64,000 nucleotides of DNA from Aneurinibacillus uraniidurans (GCF_028471905.1 NZ_CP116902.1:2330501-2394500); one strand, 5' to 3'. Positions 1 to 9,834 are shown, counted from the stretch's first letter. Notes: a model not told the origin generated them from the letters alone. A program made the numbers and translations.

Positions 1-507
1 AACCGTCTTGCCTACATCGCAGGTGGTGGACGCTATGCGTTTGAAAACAAGAAGCTGCGCCTTTCCTCTCCAACCGCCGTCCCATCTGCGCCGCTTACGC
101 CAGACGGCTACGTAGACCGTGATCTGACCTGGGTATCTAACACGCATCTTGTTGTCTCACGTGCAAAAGAAAGCAAACTGTTCGCAAGTACCTCTCCTCC
201 ACCCTCCCGCTTATATGGCGTTACCATTCCAGGCGGTGTCGCACGTGCGCTAACCGACACACCAATGAATGGTGCGAGCGATATTGCACCTGTATACTTG
301 CCACGCAGCAACCAGCTCGCCTGGCAGCGGGCACGAGGAACAGAGGCAGATGTGTGGCTTTCCCGCCCGGATGGAAGTGTTCCACGCATCTGGATCAATC
401 GAATTGATGCTGCCCCTTCGTATTACGGACGCAGCCGGAGCGACGATGTGCTTAGCCTGTATGAGCGGACCGAACAGGCAGAGCAGAGCACGTTTCTACT
501 TCCGTAG
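1..507 (+). CDS. TolB-like beta-propeller protein, C-terminal part
   Basis: The reading frame is open from base 1, so the N-terminus lies outside the window; 168 codons remain. The visible part has short repeated beta-rich blocks with a DVWLSRPDGS element, the kind of strand-turn seen in WD40-like/TolB-type propellers of surface-associated lipoproteins. No catalytic motif is seen. The likely role is a secreted or lipid-anchored scaffold, but this is weak because most of the protein is missing. The gene ends about 100 nt before psiE, which runs in the same direction. Confidence 0.45.
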   Translation, partial: NRLAYIAGGGRYAFENKKLRLSSPTAVPSAPLTPDGYVDRDLTWVSNTHLVVSRAKESKLFASTSPPPSRLYGVTIPGGVARALTDTPMNGASDIAPVYLPRSNQLAWQRARGTEADVWLSRPDGSVPRIWINRIDAAPSYYGRSRSDDVLSLYERTEQAEQSTFLLP

Positions 508-606
508 CGTTAAAAAACTGTAAAAAAACGATAAACTCAGTCCCCTGTACGAAAAGAGCGTAGTATAATGATGCTGCAACGCCACCTTATTGTTCTGGAG
601 GATGTT

Positions 607-1023
607 ATGAATGTGTCCATAAAAAGGACGGTCCGCTCCATCACCATCTCAACCTTGTTGCAGGGAATACTTAATGCGGCTCTTCTTGTTCTTGCCGCCG
701 TACTGTGCATCCTGTTAGTTAAAGAAACACGACTGCTCCTACTGTCGCTGACGCAGGCCCCGGCTGTGCATGAAGTGCTCGAACACGTTCTGATTTTCTT
801 CCTGTATTTTGAATTCATCGCGATGATCGCCAAGTATTTTCAGGAAAACTATCACTTTCCCCTGCGCTATTTCCTGTACATCGGAATTACGGCGATGATT
901 CGGCTGATTATCGTTAACCACGACAATCCACTGCATACACTGCTATACGCCGGTGTCGTCCTTGTCCTGATTATTGCGTACTTCATCGTAAATTCAACCC
1001 CGCTACGCCGTGACCAACATTAA
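607..1023 (+). CDS. psiE: PsiE-family phosphate-starvation-inducible membrane protein
   Basis: A 138-residue protein with four hydrophobic segments and the PsiE features (HVLIFFLYFEF, then EN-HFPLRYFLYIGITA, then an IVNHDNP loop). In E. coli the family is induced by phosphate limitation; its molecular role is not established. An upstream in-frame ATG at 568 exists, but a GGAGGA ribosome binding site at 597-602 lies about 5 nt before the ATG at 607, so 607 is chosen. A bidirectional hairpin follows the stop codon directly. Confidence 0.85.
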   Translation: MNVSIKRTVRSITISTLLQGILNAALLVLAAVLCILLVKETRLLLLSLTQAPAVHEVLEHVLIFFLYFEFIAMIAKYFQENYHFPLRYFLYIGITAMIRLIIVNHDNPLHTLLYAGVVLVLIIAYFIVNSTPLRRDQH

Positions 1024-1025
1024 AA

Positions 1026-1071
1026 AAGGAGCGATCTCCATGCCCTGGTTGGCTTTGGAGACCGCTCCTTT
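1026..1071. terminator. Bidirectional intrinsic terminator between convergent genes
   Basis: Inverted repeat AAAGGAGCG-TCTCC / GGAGA-CGCTCCTTT with A- and T-rich flanks, between psiE (+) and the PfkB kinase (-). Confidence 0.8.
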
Positions 1072-1084
1072 CTGATTTACAATC

Positions 1085-2038
1085 TTATTTTACAAACAAC
1101 TGCTGAAATATTTCATCTGCCTGCATGTTATCACGAAGAGTTTGACAGTTGTTCTCTGGTGACTCAATCGTCCAGGCCGCGACCTTCGTACCGCATACAA
1201 CTGCTTCTGCAAGTGTCAAGCCACGAACAAGTCCCATAACCGTACCGGAGAAAAACGCATCCCCCGCTCCGCTTGAATCCACCATTTTGACCGGAAATAC
1301 CGGCTGATAACCCGCTTCTTTCGTGTGGCTATCATAAAATACAGACCCATTCTCACCAAGTGTAACAACGAACTGGCGCAGACCGTGTTTTTCAGCAAAT
1401 GCCGCCAATGCGGCTTGCTGGTCTGCACGTCCAAGATGGGTAAAGTCTATACCGAGCAGCTGATCTGCTTCAAAGTTATTACAAATAAACCCTTCCATCC
1501 CGTCAAGCAAGTCTGGATGCTTCTGAACAATATCCAGATTGCCTGGAATGCCATAGACTGGTCGGTTATAACGATGAGCTACCGTTAGTGTCTCGCGAGC
1601 GATCGCTTCCGTCAGATCGATTTCAAGTACAATATGAGTCGATTCAGACACGAGAGCATCGCCGTGCTGCTTCACTGCCGCTTCCAATGCGCCAAGGTTC
1701 GGCATCTGCGAGATCGAGCCAGCCAGATCGCCGTTCTCATTAAGAATGGCCAGCCACATGCCCATGCCTGCCTTTTCGCATGCTTGTACGTGCTTCGTCT
1801 CCACATTCACCCGCGCCAGGCGCGCGAGCACCTCATCCCCAAGACCTGTCCGATCTACCGACGACACAAGTCCAGTCGGCACTTCCAGGTTTGCCAGATT
1901 CTCCGCAACATTACGCCCTACACCACCGTGTACGAACTGAATGCTGCCAAGATTCCGACCATCTGGCTGGTATGCTTGTGCTGCAAAGCCTTTACAATCA
2001 ATAAAAATAGTCCCGATTACCGAAACAAATGGTTTCAT
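1085..2038 (-). CDS. PfkB-family carbohydrate/nucleoside kinase
   Basis: A 317-residue ribokinase-fold kinase. The N-terminal PfkB signature (GGVGRNVAENLA) and the C-terminal signature DSSGAGDAFFSG, which carries the catalytic Asp and the anion hole, are both intact. The substrate cannot be read from sequence; pseudouridine, ribose or similar sugars are typical for the family. Two starts are possible, ATG at 2044 or 2038. An AAAGGGG ribosome binding site is 3 nt from the first and 9 nt from the second, so 2038 is preferred. No clear operon partner; the next gene upstream (YdjM-like) runs the same way after about 50 nt. Confidence 0.85.
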   Translation of the reverse strand: MKPFVSVIGTIFIDCKGFAAQAYQPDGRNLGSIQFVHGGVGRNVAENLANLEVPTGLVSSVDRTGLGDEVLARLARVNVETKHVQACEKAGMGMWLAILNENGDLAGSISQMPNLGALEAAVKQHGDALVSESTHIVLEIDLTEAIARETLTVAHRYNRPVYGIPGNLDIVQKHPDLLDGMEGFICNNFEADQLLGIDFTHLGRADQQAALAAFAEKHGLRQFVVTLGENGSVFYDSHTKEAGYQPVFPVKMVDSSGAGDAFFSGTVMGLVRGLTLAEAVVCGTKVAAWTIESPENNCQTLRDNMQADEIFQQLFVK

Positions 2039-2090
2039 TTCCATTATCCCCTTTATCCGCTGCTGATTTCATTCGTCGACCTTAACTATA

Positions 2091-2900
2091 TTAAGATTTC
2101 GTTAAGATTTCAAGCGGAAGATGAGAACCGGAAAACCAGAGAAGTACAGTGGCTACTCCGAAAACAATCACAATCAGATGCTCACGAGCCCGATCTTTTT
2201 TCGTACGAATTAACGGCAGACGCACAGTAGGCGGAAACGGATGCAAATACCGCACACCTGAAACCGTTAGCGTATCCGCCAACAAGTGCGAAGCATACCC
2301 GATAATCCCTGCCATAAACAGCCCTCCTATCCGAAGTGACGCTTCTGCTTCGTACCAGATCGCCCCCCAGACAGCAAGTGCCCATAACGTGTGAGAATAT
2401 GTACGATGTGGAAAATGCGGAATGACGGCAATAAATAAGCCAAGCCAGATAAGCCAGCGCTCACTCCCCTGTATTCCCTGTGTCAGCCCAGGCAATGTAA
2501 ACACATGCTCGCCAAGACGCCAATACAAGCTACCTGCAGCAAGCAGCACACCCATTAAGGATAGCATCCAGCGACGAGCCGATTGATCCTTTAACACAAA
2601 CCCGACCCCGAGACAGAGCAAACCGACAATCGCAGTTCCAAACTGTTCATTGCGCGTACTGGGAAAGTAGCTAAGCAAAATGAGTATCACACCCACGTAT
2701 CCAAACAGACGGCGGATCCATATAAGCGGACGCTCCGTAAGTCGCCGCATTAAAAGACCGTCCACATCAAGATCTGGAACAAGTGCTGATGCCGCAGCCA
2801 ACGCCGTTATCCCTACTCCTTCTGGAAGTGGCGCCTGCACCCCTTGGGCAACGAGCAGGCCGCTCATAATCCCAAATGCAAGATGGCTTCGTCCCATCAT
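2091..2900 (-). CDS. YdjM-like (DUF457) membrane-bound metal-dependent hydrolase family protein
   Basis: About 269 residues with several membrane segments. Conserved His/Asp motifs of the family are visible: SHLAFG near the N-terminus, LVPDLDVDG, HFPHRTYSHT and GYASHLLADTLT. These would make a membrane-embedded metal site, but no reaction is established for this family. The start at 2900 is chosen because a GGGAGGG ribosome binding site abuts the upstream ATG at 2906 and is about 7 nt from the ATG at 2900. Confidence 0.8.
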   Translation of the reverse strand: MMGRSHLAFGIMSGLLVAQGVQAPLPEGVGITALAAASALVPDLDVDGLLMRRLTERPLIWIRRLFGYVGVILILLSYFPSTRNEQFGTAIVGLLCLGVGFVLKDQSARRWMLSLMGVLLAAGSLYWRLGEHVFTLPGLTQGIQGSERWLIWLGLFIAVIPHFPHRTYSHTLWALAVWGAIWYEAEASLRIGGLFMAGIIGYASHLLADTLTVSGVRYLHPFPPTVRLPLIRTKKDRAREHLIVIVFGVATVLLWFSGSHLPLEILTKS

Positions 2901-3007
2901 ACGCATCCCTCCCTTTTCTTCGCCATTATAACAGATTCACTCATGAGATACGGGGAAAATACACACACTAGTCATATCATTACGTTTCGGAAAGGAGACC
3001 GACTGCC

Positions 3008-3736
3008 ATGAACATCCGTATCATCAGCCTGCTTGTACTGTCTTTCATTCTGTTCGTAGGGAACGGATCTGCTGCTTATGCCGGAAAGCGAACCCGTGCG
3101 TACTGGGAGGCAACCGGTGATATTATATGGGACGTGTCTACAACAAAAAAATACATCGCGCTTACATTTGATGATGGCCCACATCCCCTTTACACGAAAC
3201 AAATTATGGCAGCTCTTGAAAAACACCATGCACACGCCACTTTTTTTGTCGTTGGACAACGGGTAGAACGCCATCCTGATCTCGTTCAGCAGATGAAAAA
3301 GCAAGGACATGAGATTGCCAATCACACATATAACCACCCGTCTCCGTCTAGAATCAAAGGGGCGGAACTAGAAAATGAAATCCGCCGTACGGATACGGTT
3401 ATTGAACAAACAATCGGCCAAAAACCAATCTTATTCCGACCACCAGGTGGACAATATAGCGAGAAAGTTGTGAAAGCTGCGAAAGCTGCGGGGGGACATC
3501 GTATTATTATGTGGTCCTGGACGCAAGATACAAAAGACTGGGCCAACCCAAGAGCCGCAAAAATCGCCGAACATGTGTGCCGAAACGCCCGACCTGGCAA
3601 TATTGTGCTCATGCATGATTTCGGGCGTGATCGCACTCAGACCGTACAGGCAGTCGAAACCATTCTTGATCGGCTCGAAAAAGAAGGGTTTCAGTTCGTT
3701 ACCGTTTCCCAGCTTTTATCCGAACGCGGCAAATAG
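3008..3736 (+). CDS. Secreted polysaccharide deacetylase (carbohydrate esterase family 4)
   Basis: A 242-residue protein with an N-terminal signal peptide ending near AYA and a single NodB-homology domain. Catalytic and metal motifs are present: TFDDGPH, the NHTYNHP zinc-ligand motif, RPPGGQ, and MHDFGRDR near the end. It probably removes acetyl groups from cell-wall GlcNAc or MurNAc. Its length and single domain fit PdaA/PdaB-like enzymes, but subtype and spore role are not shown. A strong AAAGGAGA ribosome binding site precedes the ATG, and a terminator follows. Confidence 0.9.
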   Translation: MNIRIISLLVLSFILFVGNGSAAYAGKRTRAYWEATGDIIWDVSTTKKYIALTFDDGPHPLYTKQIMAALEKHHAHATFFVVGQRVERHPDLVQQMKKQGHEIANHTYNHPSPSRIKGAELENEIRRTDTVIEQTIGQKPILFRPPGGQYSEKVVKAAKAAGGHRIIMWSWTQDTKDWANPRAAKIAEHVCRNARPGNIVLMHDFGRDRTQTVQAVETILDRLEKEGFQFVTVSQLLSERGK

Positions 3737-3758
3737 CATATTTTTCTTTTATCCAAAG

Positions 3759-3795
3759 AAAAAAGCTCCTGTTTTGTGAAAACAGAAGCTTTTTG
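3759..3795. terminator. Bidirectional intrinsic terminator
   Basis: AAAAAGCT-CTGTTTT / AAAACAG-AGCTTTTT hairpin between the convergent deacetylase and chemoreceptor genes. Confidence 0.85.
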
Positions 3796-3797
3796 TG

Positions 3798-5768
3798 CTA
3801 CACATTAAACTTACGTACAACTCCCTCTAATTCTTCTGCCATTTTTGTCAGAGAAGCTGAAGTCGCAGACACTTCCTGCATCGAAGCAAGCTGCTCCTCC
3901 GTACTCGCCGATACTTCAGTAATACTTGCTGACGTCTTCTCTACCGTCCGCGTTACAGAATGAATCGACGTAACGACTTGTTCAGTGTGAGCGGTAATCT
4001 CTTGTACAGCAGCTGCCACTTGTTGGATTTCATGCGTTACGCGGCTTACCGCTTCATATATTTGCGCAAAGGAACTTCCTGCACTTCCCACAACGCTAAG
4101 TCCTTTTTCTACTTCTCCTCTGCTAGCGTCCATAGAATGCAGTGCGGTGTCCATTTTACTCTTAATATCGTGGATTAAATCGGCCACTTTTTCTGCTGAG
4201 CTAGACGATTGCTCAGCCAACTTCCGAACTTCATCCGCAACGACAGCGAATCCTTGACCAGCTTCTCCCGCCCTTGCTGCCTCAATCGCTGCATTCAGGG
4301 CTAACAGGTTCGTCTGACCCGAGATATCGGTAATCAGTTTAGCAAAGTTGCCGATTTCCTCGATACTTGTATGCAGATGTTTGATAATACCGGATAACTC
4401 TTGAACGGAATGATTAATAAAATCCATCTGCCGCACAGTTACCTGAATCGTTTCCTTTCCTTCTTGCGCTATGCCCGATGTTTGTACCATCGCCGCTGAC
4501 GTACCTTGTGTATGTTTCGCGATCTCCTGAAGCGCTTGCGACATACCTGCAATGATCTCAGAAACTTTCTCTATATTTTTCGCTTCTTCTTCCGAGCTAC
4601 TTGCAATATCTAATACAGTTGTAGAAATATGTTCGGTGGCTAGCGTTGTTTCCTGGGAACCAACCATCAATTCTTCCGATGACGCAGCCAGATGATCTAC
4701 TTTTTCCTTTACCTCGCAAAGAACAGCCTGTAAAGCTCTTCTCATCTCATTAAAATGCTCACCTAATTGTCCAATCTCATCTTTCGAATGGATGACAACC
4801 TCTTCGGTTACATCTCCTTTGCTAATTTTGTCTGCCGCATGCTGCAACTGTGCAAGCGGCCGAGTAATGGAACGAATCACCACATACATCACCACAGCAC
4901 CGATCAATAACGATACGATAATCGTAAGAAGCGTCGTCCAAAAAATCCCTTGGACTCCCTCTGCTACTTCAGTCATTTGCATTGTTCCAGCGATTTTCCA
5001 GCCTGTCCGTTTATTCGTGACAAAAAATAATTGTTTCGCTCCGTCTTGATCTGAATACGTAATGTTACCGGAATCTTTCTCGAACAGCTTGCTAGCAATC
5101 ACTCCGGCTATGTTCTCGCCACTTTTTACTTCAGGATGTACTACCACTTTTTTCGTTCCATCTACGATAAATGCATACCCATGCTGACCGATTTTCTTTT
5201 GCTTTACGGTATTGCTTAAGTTCGTAAGATTTACATCAACCCCAATGACTCCACTTCCATCCTGCAGCGTTCTCGTTATGCCAACTACGACAGTATGGGT
5301 GATTTTGTCAAGATACGGCTCCGAAATAACTACGCTTCCTTTTGCTTCCATTGCGTTTTGATACCAGTCTCGCTTCCTGGGATCATAGTCCGAAGCAAGC
5401 TTGTCAGCTCCATCCGCAATCAAAAATCCCGCTGAAGTACCTACATAGGCAGATGTAACTTCAGGGTGTGTATTTTGAAAACGATGGATGATATCCATGA
5501 CAATCGGGCTTGTTCGACCCGTATACATACGCGCATCAATGGATCGAGAGAGATTATCCACATTTTTCATTTGCCCTTCTATCGATTCCGTAATCAACTC
5601 ATTAAGAGATTGTACATTGTCCATAGAAGATCTCATCATGTCCGCTTCAATACGATTTTTCGCAGCATTGTATGAAAAAAGTCCAATAATTAAACTCGGA
5701 ATCAATAACAGTAAGATAAACGCAATCTGTAATTTTCTCCCTACACTTGTTGTCATCCACTTAACCAT
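3798..5768 (-). CDS. Methyl-accepting chemotaxis protein with dCache-type sensor
   Basis: A 656-residue transmembrane receptor. TM1 lies near residues 10-30, followed by an extracellular double-Cache-like domain (about 35-275; ligand-pocket style YDPRKRDWY and VIGVDVNL), TM2, a HAMP domain and a C-terminal signalling hairpin with the highly conserved tip ([17 protein letters not shown]). The ligand is unknown; dCache receptors often bind amino acids or other small organic ligands. A GTG at 5777 would extend it by three codons, but that GTG overlaps the AAGGTGG ribosome binding site, which is properly spaced from the ATG at 5768. It is transcribed alone. Confidence 0.93.
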   Translation of the reverse strand: MVKWMTTSVGRKLQIAFILLLLIPSLIIGLFSYNAAKNRIEADMMRSSMDNVQSLNELITESIEGQMKNVDNLSRSIDARMYTGRTSPIVMDIIHRFQNTHPEVTSAYVGTSAGFLIADGADKLASDYDPRKRDWYQNAMEAKGSVVISEPYLDKITHTVVVGITRTLQDGSGVIGVDVNLTNLSNTVKQKKIGQHGYAFIVDGTKKVVVHPEVKSGENIAGVIASKLFEKDSGNITYSDQDGAKQLFFVTNKRTGWKIAGTMQMTEVAEGVQGIFWTTLLTIIVSLLIGAVVMYVVIRSITRPLAQLQHAADKISKGDVTEEVVIHSKDEIGQLGEHFNEMRRALQAVLCEVKEKVDHLAASSEELMVGSQETTLATEHISTTVLDIASSSEEEAKNIEKVSEIIAGMSQALQEIAKHTQGTSAAMVQTSGIAQEGKETIQVTVRQMDFINHSVQELSGIIKHLHTSIEEIGNFAKLITDISGQTNLLALNAAIEAARAGEAGQGFAVVADEVRKLAEQSSSSAEKVADLIHDIKSKMDTALHSMDASRGEVEKGLSVVGSAGSSFAQIYEAVSRVTHEIQQVAAAVQEITAHTEQVVTSIHSVTRTVEKTSASITEVSASTEEQLASMQEVSATSASLTKMAEELEGVVRKFNV

Positions 5769-6075
5769 ATATGCCACCTTCCAAAATATTGTTTATAACC
5801 CACGTGTAAATAGTAAATAGCAATTTTGATGCCAAAAAAATCAAATGAAAAAGCCCAGTAAAATAGACCTATTACCAGTACTTTAGGAAAAACAATTCAA
5901 AAATGAATAGTTTTCCATGCATGTTTGAATCATATCTGGATTATCTCCATAAAAATGATGCACCTACGTATATTCAAGACATCTGCGGATATTTGGGCAC
6001 TTAGCTTTTTCACCTTTCTGCCCTACACACATATTTTAACTCAAGAAAAGAGTAAACCATTTAGGAGGTATACAC
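5769..6075. other. Intergenic region between divergent genes
   Basis: About 300 nt, AT-rich, holding the promoters of the chemoreceptor (-) and the Gly/Tyr/Pro-rich protein (+). I see no RNA gene or convincing small ORF. An imperfect direct repeat of TACTGG-type blocks lies around 5850-5880. Confidence 0.4.
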
Positions 6076-6366
6076 ATGAGTACAGACAGACAACAACAAC
6101 AACCATGGCAATCCGGACAATCAGGGCAACAATGGCAGTCGGGACAACAATGGCATCACGGACAGCAATGGCATCATGGGCATCATTGTGCTCCATATCC
6201 ATGGTATCCAGGGCAGCCGTGGCATCAATGGTATCATTTTTGTCATCCACATCACGGGTATCCAGGGTATCCAGGGCATCCGGGGTATCCGGGGTATCCA
6301 GGACATCCGGGAATGACAGGACAGCCAGGATATCCAGGGATGACAGGACAGCCAGGGCGTGAGTAA
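6076..6366 (+). CDS. Low-complexity Gln/His/Gly/Tyr/Pro-rich protein, probable spore coat type
   Basis: A 96-residue protein made of a Gln/Trp/His-rich first half (repeats of SGQQW and HHGQQW) and a second half of tandem GYPGHPG units with two copies of MTGQPG. There is no signal peptide, membrane segment or enzymatic motif. Such compositions are typical of Bacillales coat or exosporium proteins, but no family is recognised, so the role is inferred from composition. The ribosome binding site is a strong TTAGGAGGT. The high amino-acid bias means the other frames also stay open; this frame is chosen for its ribosome binding site and start. Confidence 0.65.
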   Translation: MSTDRQQQQPWQSGQSGQQWQSGQQWHHGQQWHHGHHCAPYPWYPGQPWHQWYHFCHPHHGYPGYPGHPGYPGYPGHPGMTGQPGYPGMTGQPGRE

Positions 6367-6416
6367 CAGTAGAGGTATCTAAAGCAGCCCTCCTATGACT
6401 GCGATTTCATAAAAAC

Positions 6417-6460
6417 AAAAAGCCTGCCCACTCTCTAAGAAAGAGAGTGGGCAGGCTTTT
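6417..6460. terminator. Bidirectional intrinsic terminator
   Basis: Very strong stem AAAAGCCTGCCCACTCTCT with its complement and a 4-5 nt loop, between the coat-like gene (+) and bdbC (-). Confidence 0.9.
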
Positions 6461-6461
6461 A

Positions 6462-6881
6462 TCATAGAGCTTTTGTTTCTCTGACTGACAATAGAACGGT
6501 AATACACCCAAAAGCAACGAGCGCTAAAAACGGAATCGTGATAAACCCTAACCAATTTATATACTGACCGTTACAGGGAACACCCGTTGTGCACGGAAGA
6601 ATGTCCTGCATACCAGGCACTTTTTGTTCAAGGTAGTGAAACAAAGAAAGCACCATTCCACTACTGCTTAGCACTCTAACATACGGAACGATATGATCGT
6701 CCTCCCGATACGCGGCCATTCCTAACAAAATAGCCAACGGATACATACAAATACGCTGGAACCAGCATAATTTACACGGTTCAAACCCCATAATTTCACT
6801 AAAATATAAACTCCCCAGCAGTGCAATAACGGAAATGATCCATGCAAAATACAGACGATACGTTCTTATAATCGTACTCAC
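6462..6881 (-). CDS. bdbC: Disulfide bond formation protein BdbC (DsbB family)
   Basis: A 139-residue integral membrane protein with four helices. The first redox pair, CKLC at residues 36-39, and the second extracytoplasmic Cys pair (PCTTGVPC) are intact. It would re-oxidise BdbD and pass electrons to quinone. Its ATG overlaps the end of the upstream bdbD by 4 nt, so the two are translationally coupled. The length fits the family. Confidence 0.92.
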   Translation of the reverse strand: MSTIIRTYRLYFAWIISVIALLGSLYFSEIMGFEPCKLCWFQRICMYPLAILLGMAAYREDDHIVPYVRVLSSSGMVLSLFHYLEQKVPGMQDILPCTTGVPCNGQYINWLGFITIPFLALVAFGCITVLLSVRETKAL

Positions 6882-7591
6882 TTTTTCCTTTCGTCCTTAC
6901 TCTTCAAAATTTCCGCTTTTAACGCTGTATAGTCAAATGCAGTATCATTGGAAAGTTTTTTGCCATTAATATAAATCGTTGGCGTACTATGGATACCCAG
7001 TTTTGTTACAATCGCTTTATCGTTTTTAACATCCTCGGCAAACGTACGATTTTCTATCTCTTTTTTCAATTGCTCGTAATTCACATGCAGATTGGACTTT
7101 TTCGCAAGTTGAACAAGAAAATCAGCCGTAGCCCAGTTTGTTCCCTCATCACCTTGCGCCGCATAAACCGCTTTATAAAACTTCCAAAACTCAGCCGGGT
7201 TCTGCTTATAAATCGCTTCGCCTGCTAACGCTGCTGTCATCGAGTCGGCTTTTGGACTGACAATCGGGTAATTAATAAAGTGTAATTGAACGACTCCGCT
7301 ATCAATAAAATCTTTTTGTAACCTTGGTATAATAGATTGGGCAAATTTTTTACAGGCTGGACATTTAAAATCTGCAAATTCCACGATATTTACTGGCGCA
7401 CGGGTAGATCCGATAGTTGGTTGTTTTTCGTACTGAAATTCTGCTTCGTCAACCGCTCCGACTGCACGCGATTCGGAAAATTTATGAAAGGCTACGAAAG
7501 TGACAACCACGACAAGAATAACTGCCAGTGTCCATAATACGATCCGCTGTATTTTTCGTCTGCTGTTATTTTCTGTGTATTCGTTTCCCAT
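6878..7591 (-). CDS. bdbD: Thiol-disulfide oxidoreductase BdbD (DsbA-like)
   Basis: A 237-residue membrane-anchored thioredoxin-fold protein: one N-terminal TM helix, then a DsbA-like domain with active site FKCPACKKF and the cis-Pro segment HSTPTIYI. It introduces disulfides into exported proteins; BdbC is its partner. An ATG 15 nt upstream (7606) is in frame, but it lies on top of the GGAGAAG ribosome binding site that serves the ATG at 7591. The gene begins 23 nt downstream of the LOV/GGDEF/EAL gene, which runs the other way relative to none of its neighbours (all three are minus strand), so read-through is possible. Confidence 0.92.
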   Translation of the reverse strand: MGNEYTENNSRRKIQRIVLWTLAVILVVVVTFVAFHKFSESRAVGAVDEAEFQYEKQPTIGSTRAPVNIVEFADFKCPACKKFAQSIIPRLQKDFIDSGVVQLHFINYPIVSPKADSMTAALAGEAIYKQNPAEFWKFYKAVYAAQGDEGTNWATADFLVQLAKKSNLHVNYEQLKKEIENRTFAEDVKNDKAIVTKLGIHSTPTIYINGKKLSNDTAFDYTALKAEILKSKDERKK

Positions 7592-7614
7592 GCACTTCTT
7601 CTCCATCTATTTTA

Positions 7615-9834
7615 TCATTCAATTAAATCCCAACTAGAATCCCTAACAAGTTCTTCTAAATCATGGGCAGGCACAGGTTTACTAAACAAATATCCCTGTA
7701 TGTTTGTACAGCCATAATGAAACAAATAACGCAGCTGCTCTTCTGTTTCTACCCCTTCCGCCAACACAGACAACCCGAGCGATTGTGCCAGATAGATAAC
7801 CATGCGAACAATCTTCTCGCTGCCCTCATGCTGACCAATTTGCCGAACGAACGACTGGTCAATTTTTAGTACATCAAGCGGATAATTTTGCAAGTAGCTA
7901 AGTGAGGAGTATCCTGTACCAAAGTCATCCATCGAGATGCGAATCCCAATGTGATGTAACTTCTCGAAAACTTTCATTACATGATCACTATGATTCATCG
8001 CCACATTCTCCGTAATCTCAAGCCCTAAACATTGCGGAGAAAGTCCTGTTTCTTGCAAGACTTTTTCGACGGTCGAAACAAACCCGCTATGAATGAAATG
8101 AGGCGACGAAATATTGACATGCACAGGAATCGGATCTCGTCCCCGCTCCTGCCAGCGTTTACTTTGCTGACATGCTGTATACAGCACTTGTTCTTCCACC
8201 GCAAAAATAAAACCTGTCTCCTCCAAAATCGGGATAAATACAGCCGGAGAAATCATTCCCCTTTTTGGATGCTTCCACCGAAGCAGCGCTTCTACACCTA
8301 TGATTTTACGCGAAATAGCATCGACTTGCGGCTGGTAGTACACTAGAAATTCTTGATTTAATATGGCTTTTCGCACACTGTTAAGCAATTCTAGGTTTTC
8401 GCTATTCTCACTGCTCATCGCAGACGAATAAAACGCAATCTGATTCGAGCCTTTGCGCTTGGCCCGATACATCGCCACGTCTGCAAACTGAATTAACATG
8501 TCCATATTTTCAGAATCATAAGGAGACATACTAATCCCGACCGATGACGTCAAATAGTAATCTTCCTCATGAAGTTGAAACGGGTGCTGAAAGCAATCTA
8601 AGACCTTACCCACGACCTTTTCGACTTCCGCGACAAATTGAAATGGCAAACAGACAATAAACTCATCCCCGCCATAGCGAGCAATCTGGCACGATGCATC
8701 CAGATTACGTGTAAGACGTCTGGCAACCTCTTGTAAAATCTCATCACCTTTTGCGTGACCATACGTATCATTAATGATTTTAAAGCGATCCAGATCGATA
8801 AATAATACCGCCATCTTCTGTTTATGTACAAGAGCTTCTTTGCCTAATTCCTCTCGTACATAATTCCGATTTAACAATCCAGTAACCGTATCCCGATATG
8901 CAAGCTCATTAATTTTTTTCGTGTATGAGTGAAATTCTAGCGCAACCGCTGCAACTTTTACGATTTCTTCTAACAACTCAACTTCTTCTGGAAGCGGCTT
9001 GCGCGGTTTGGAAAAATAAACGGCAAACGTCCCTAAAATCTCCTTACTATTATGCTCACGGATGAGGAAAGACCAACAAGCTTCTAACCCGCTCTCACGT
9101 GCAATGTCCCGAAAGTCCCGCCACAATTCACTTTCCGAAATCTTGTCTACAATAACATTCTTATTGTAATAAATCGCTGTCCCACAAGAGCCTACATTCG
9201 GACCAACTTCAATCCCATCGACCGCCTTGTTGTAAAAAGAAGGAAGTCCTTGTGCTTCTCCAATGTACAACTTTCCCTCCTGTGATGAATACAACAGAAT
9301 GGAACACTTAGCCTCTTCAAGGAAAACCGCTTCGAGAAGCTTACACAAATGAAGTAAAACGGAATGAATATCTTCCCCTTCATATATTTTTTTTAGCGTC
9401 TGATTTAGAATGACAAGCTTCTGATGCGTTCGCTTTCGATGGGTAATATCTTGCTGGATACCAATGAAATATAGAAGCTCCTGTTCTTCATTAAAAATCG
9501 GACTAATAAATACCTCATTCCAGAACGCCGTTCCATCTTTTCGATAATTTAAAATCTCAACAGTAACGGGCCTTTTTTCTACAATGGCCTCTCTAATTTT
9601 TTTTCTGTCATCCAGATTGGTTTTAGCCCCCTGAAGAAATCGACAATTTTTCCCCAGCACCTCTTCTTTTGTGTAGCCCGTGTTTGTTGTAAATACTTCA
9701 TTGACATAAATAATTGGATTATCATCTTGATGCGGGTTGGTGATCAGAACAGATGAAGTAGTATGTTCGGCGAAATTTTGTATTACGTCCAGAAACACCG
9801 CTTTCTTTATTCCTCTAGGCAGTTTCGCGGCCAT
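7615..9834 (-). CDS. LOV-GAF-GGDEF-EAL blue-light-responsive c-di-GMP enzyme
   Basis: A 739-residue protein. Residues about 20-135 form a LOV-type PAS domain with the photoactive-cysteine motif GKNCRFLQG (Cys64) plus flavin-contacting Asn/Gln positions (NYRKDG, FWNE, GIQQDIT), very like YtvA. A GAF domain follows (about 150-300), then a GGDEF domain with an intact RYGGDEF active site and an EAL domain with intact VEALLRW and DDFGTGYSS motifs. It could both make and break c-di-GMP, with light setting the balance; which activity dominates cannot be read. The chosen start has a GAAGGAAGG ribosome binding site; an in-frame start at 9900 has none. A c-di-GMP riboswitch lies 13 kb away. Confidence 0.93.
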   Translation of the reverse strand: MAAKLPRGIKKAVFLDVIQNFAEHTTSSVLITNPHQDDNPIIYVNEVFTTNTGYTKEEVLGKNCRFLQGAKTNLDDRKKIREAIVEKRPVTVEILNYRKDGTAFWNEVFISPIFNEEQELLYFIGIQQDITHRKRTHQKLVILNQTLKKIYEGEDIHSVLLHLCKLLEAVFLEEAKCSILLYSSQEGKLYIGEAQGLPSFYNKAVDGIEVGPNVGSCGTAIYYNKNVIVDKISESELWRDFRDIARESGLEACWSFLIREHNSKEILGTFAVYFSKPRKPLPEEVELLEEIVKVAAVALEFHSYTKKINELAYRDTVTGLLNRNYVREELGKEALVHKQKMAVLFIDLDRFKIINDTYGHAKGDEILQEVARRLTRNLDASCQIARYGGDEFIVCLPFQFVAEVEKVVGKVLDCFQHPFQLHEEDYYLTSSVGISMSPYDSENMDMLIQFADVAMYRAKRKGSNQIAFYSSAMSSENSENLELLNSVRKAILNQEFLVYYQPQVDAISRKIIGVEALLRWKHPKRGMISPAVFIPILEETGFIFAVEEQVLYTACQQSKRWQERGRDPIPVHVNISSPHFIHSGFVSTVEKVLQETGLSPQCLGLEITENVAMNHSDHVMKVFEKLHHIGIRISMDDFGTGYSSLSYLQNYPLDVLKIDQSFVRQIGQHEGSEKIVRMVIYLAQSLGLSVLAEGVETEEQLRYLFHYGCTNIQGYLFSKPVPAHDLEELVRDSSWDLIE

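Noticed and set aside
1634-2230. 198-codon plus-strand ORF opposite the PfkB kinase
   Set aside because: It is a shadow frame of a clearly conserved gene on the other strand, with no own ribosome binding site.
6041-6362. Alternative frames across the Gly/Tyr/Pro-rich gene
   Set aside because: They are open only because of the repeat; only the 6076 frame has a matched AGGAGG ribosome binding site.
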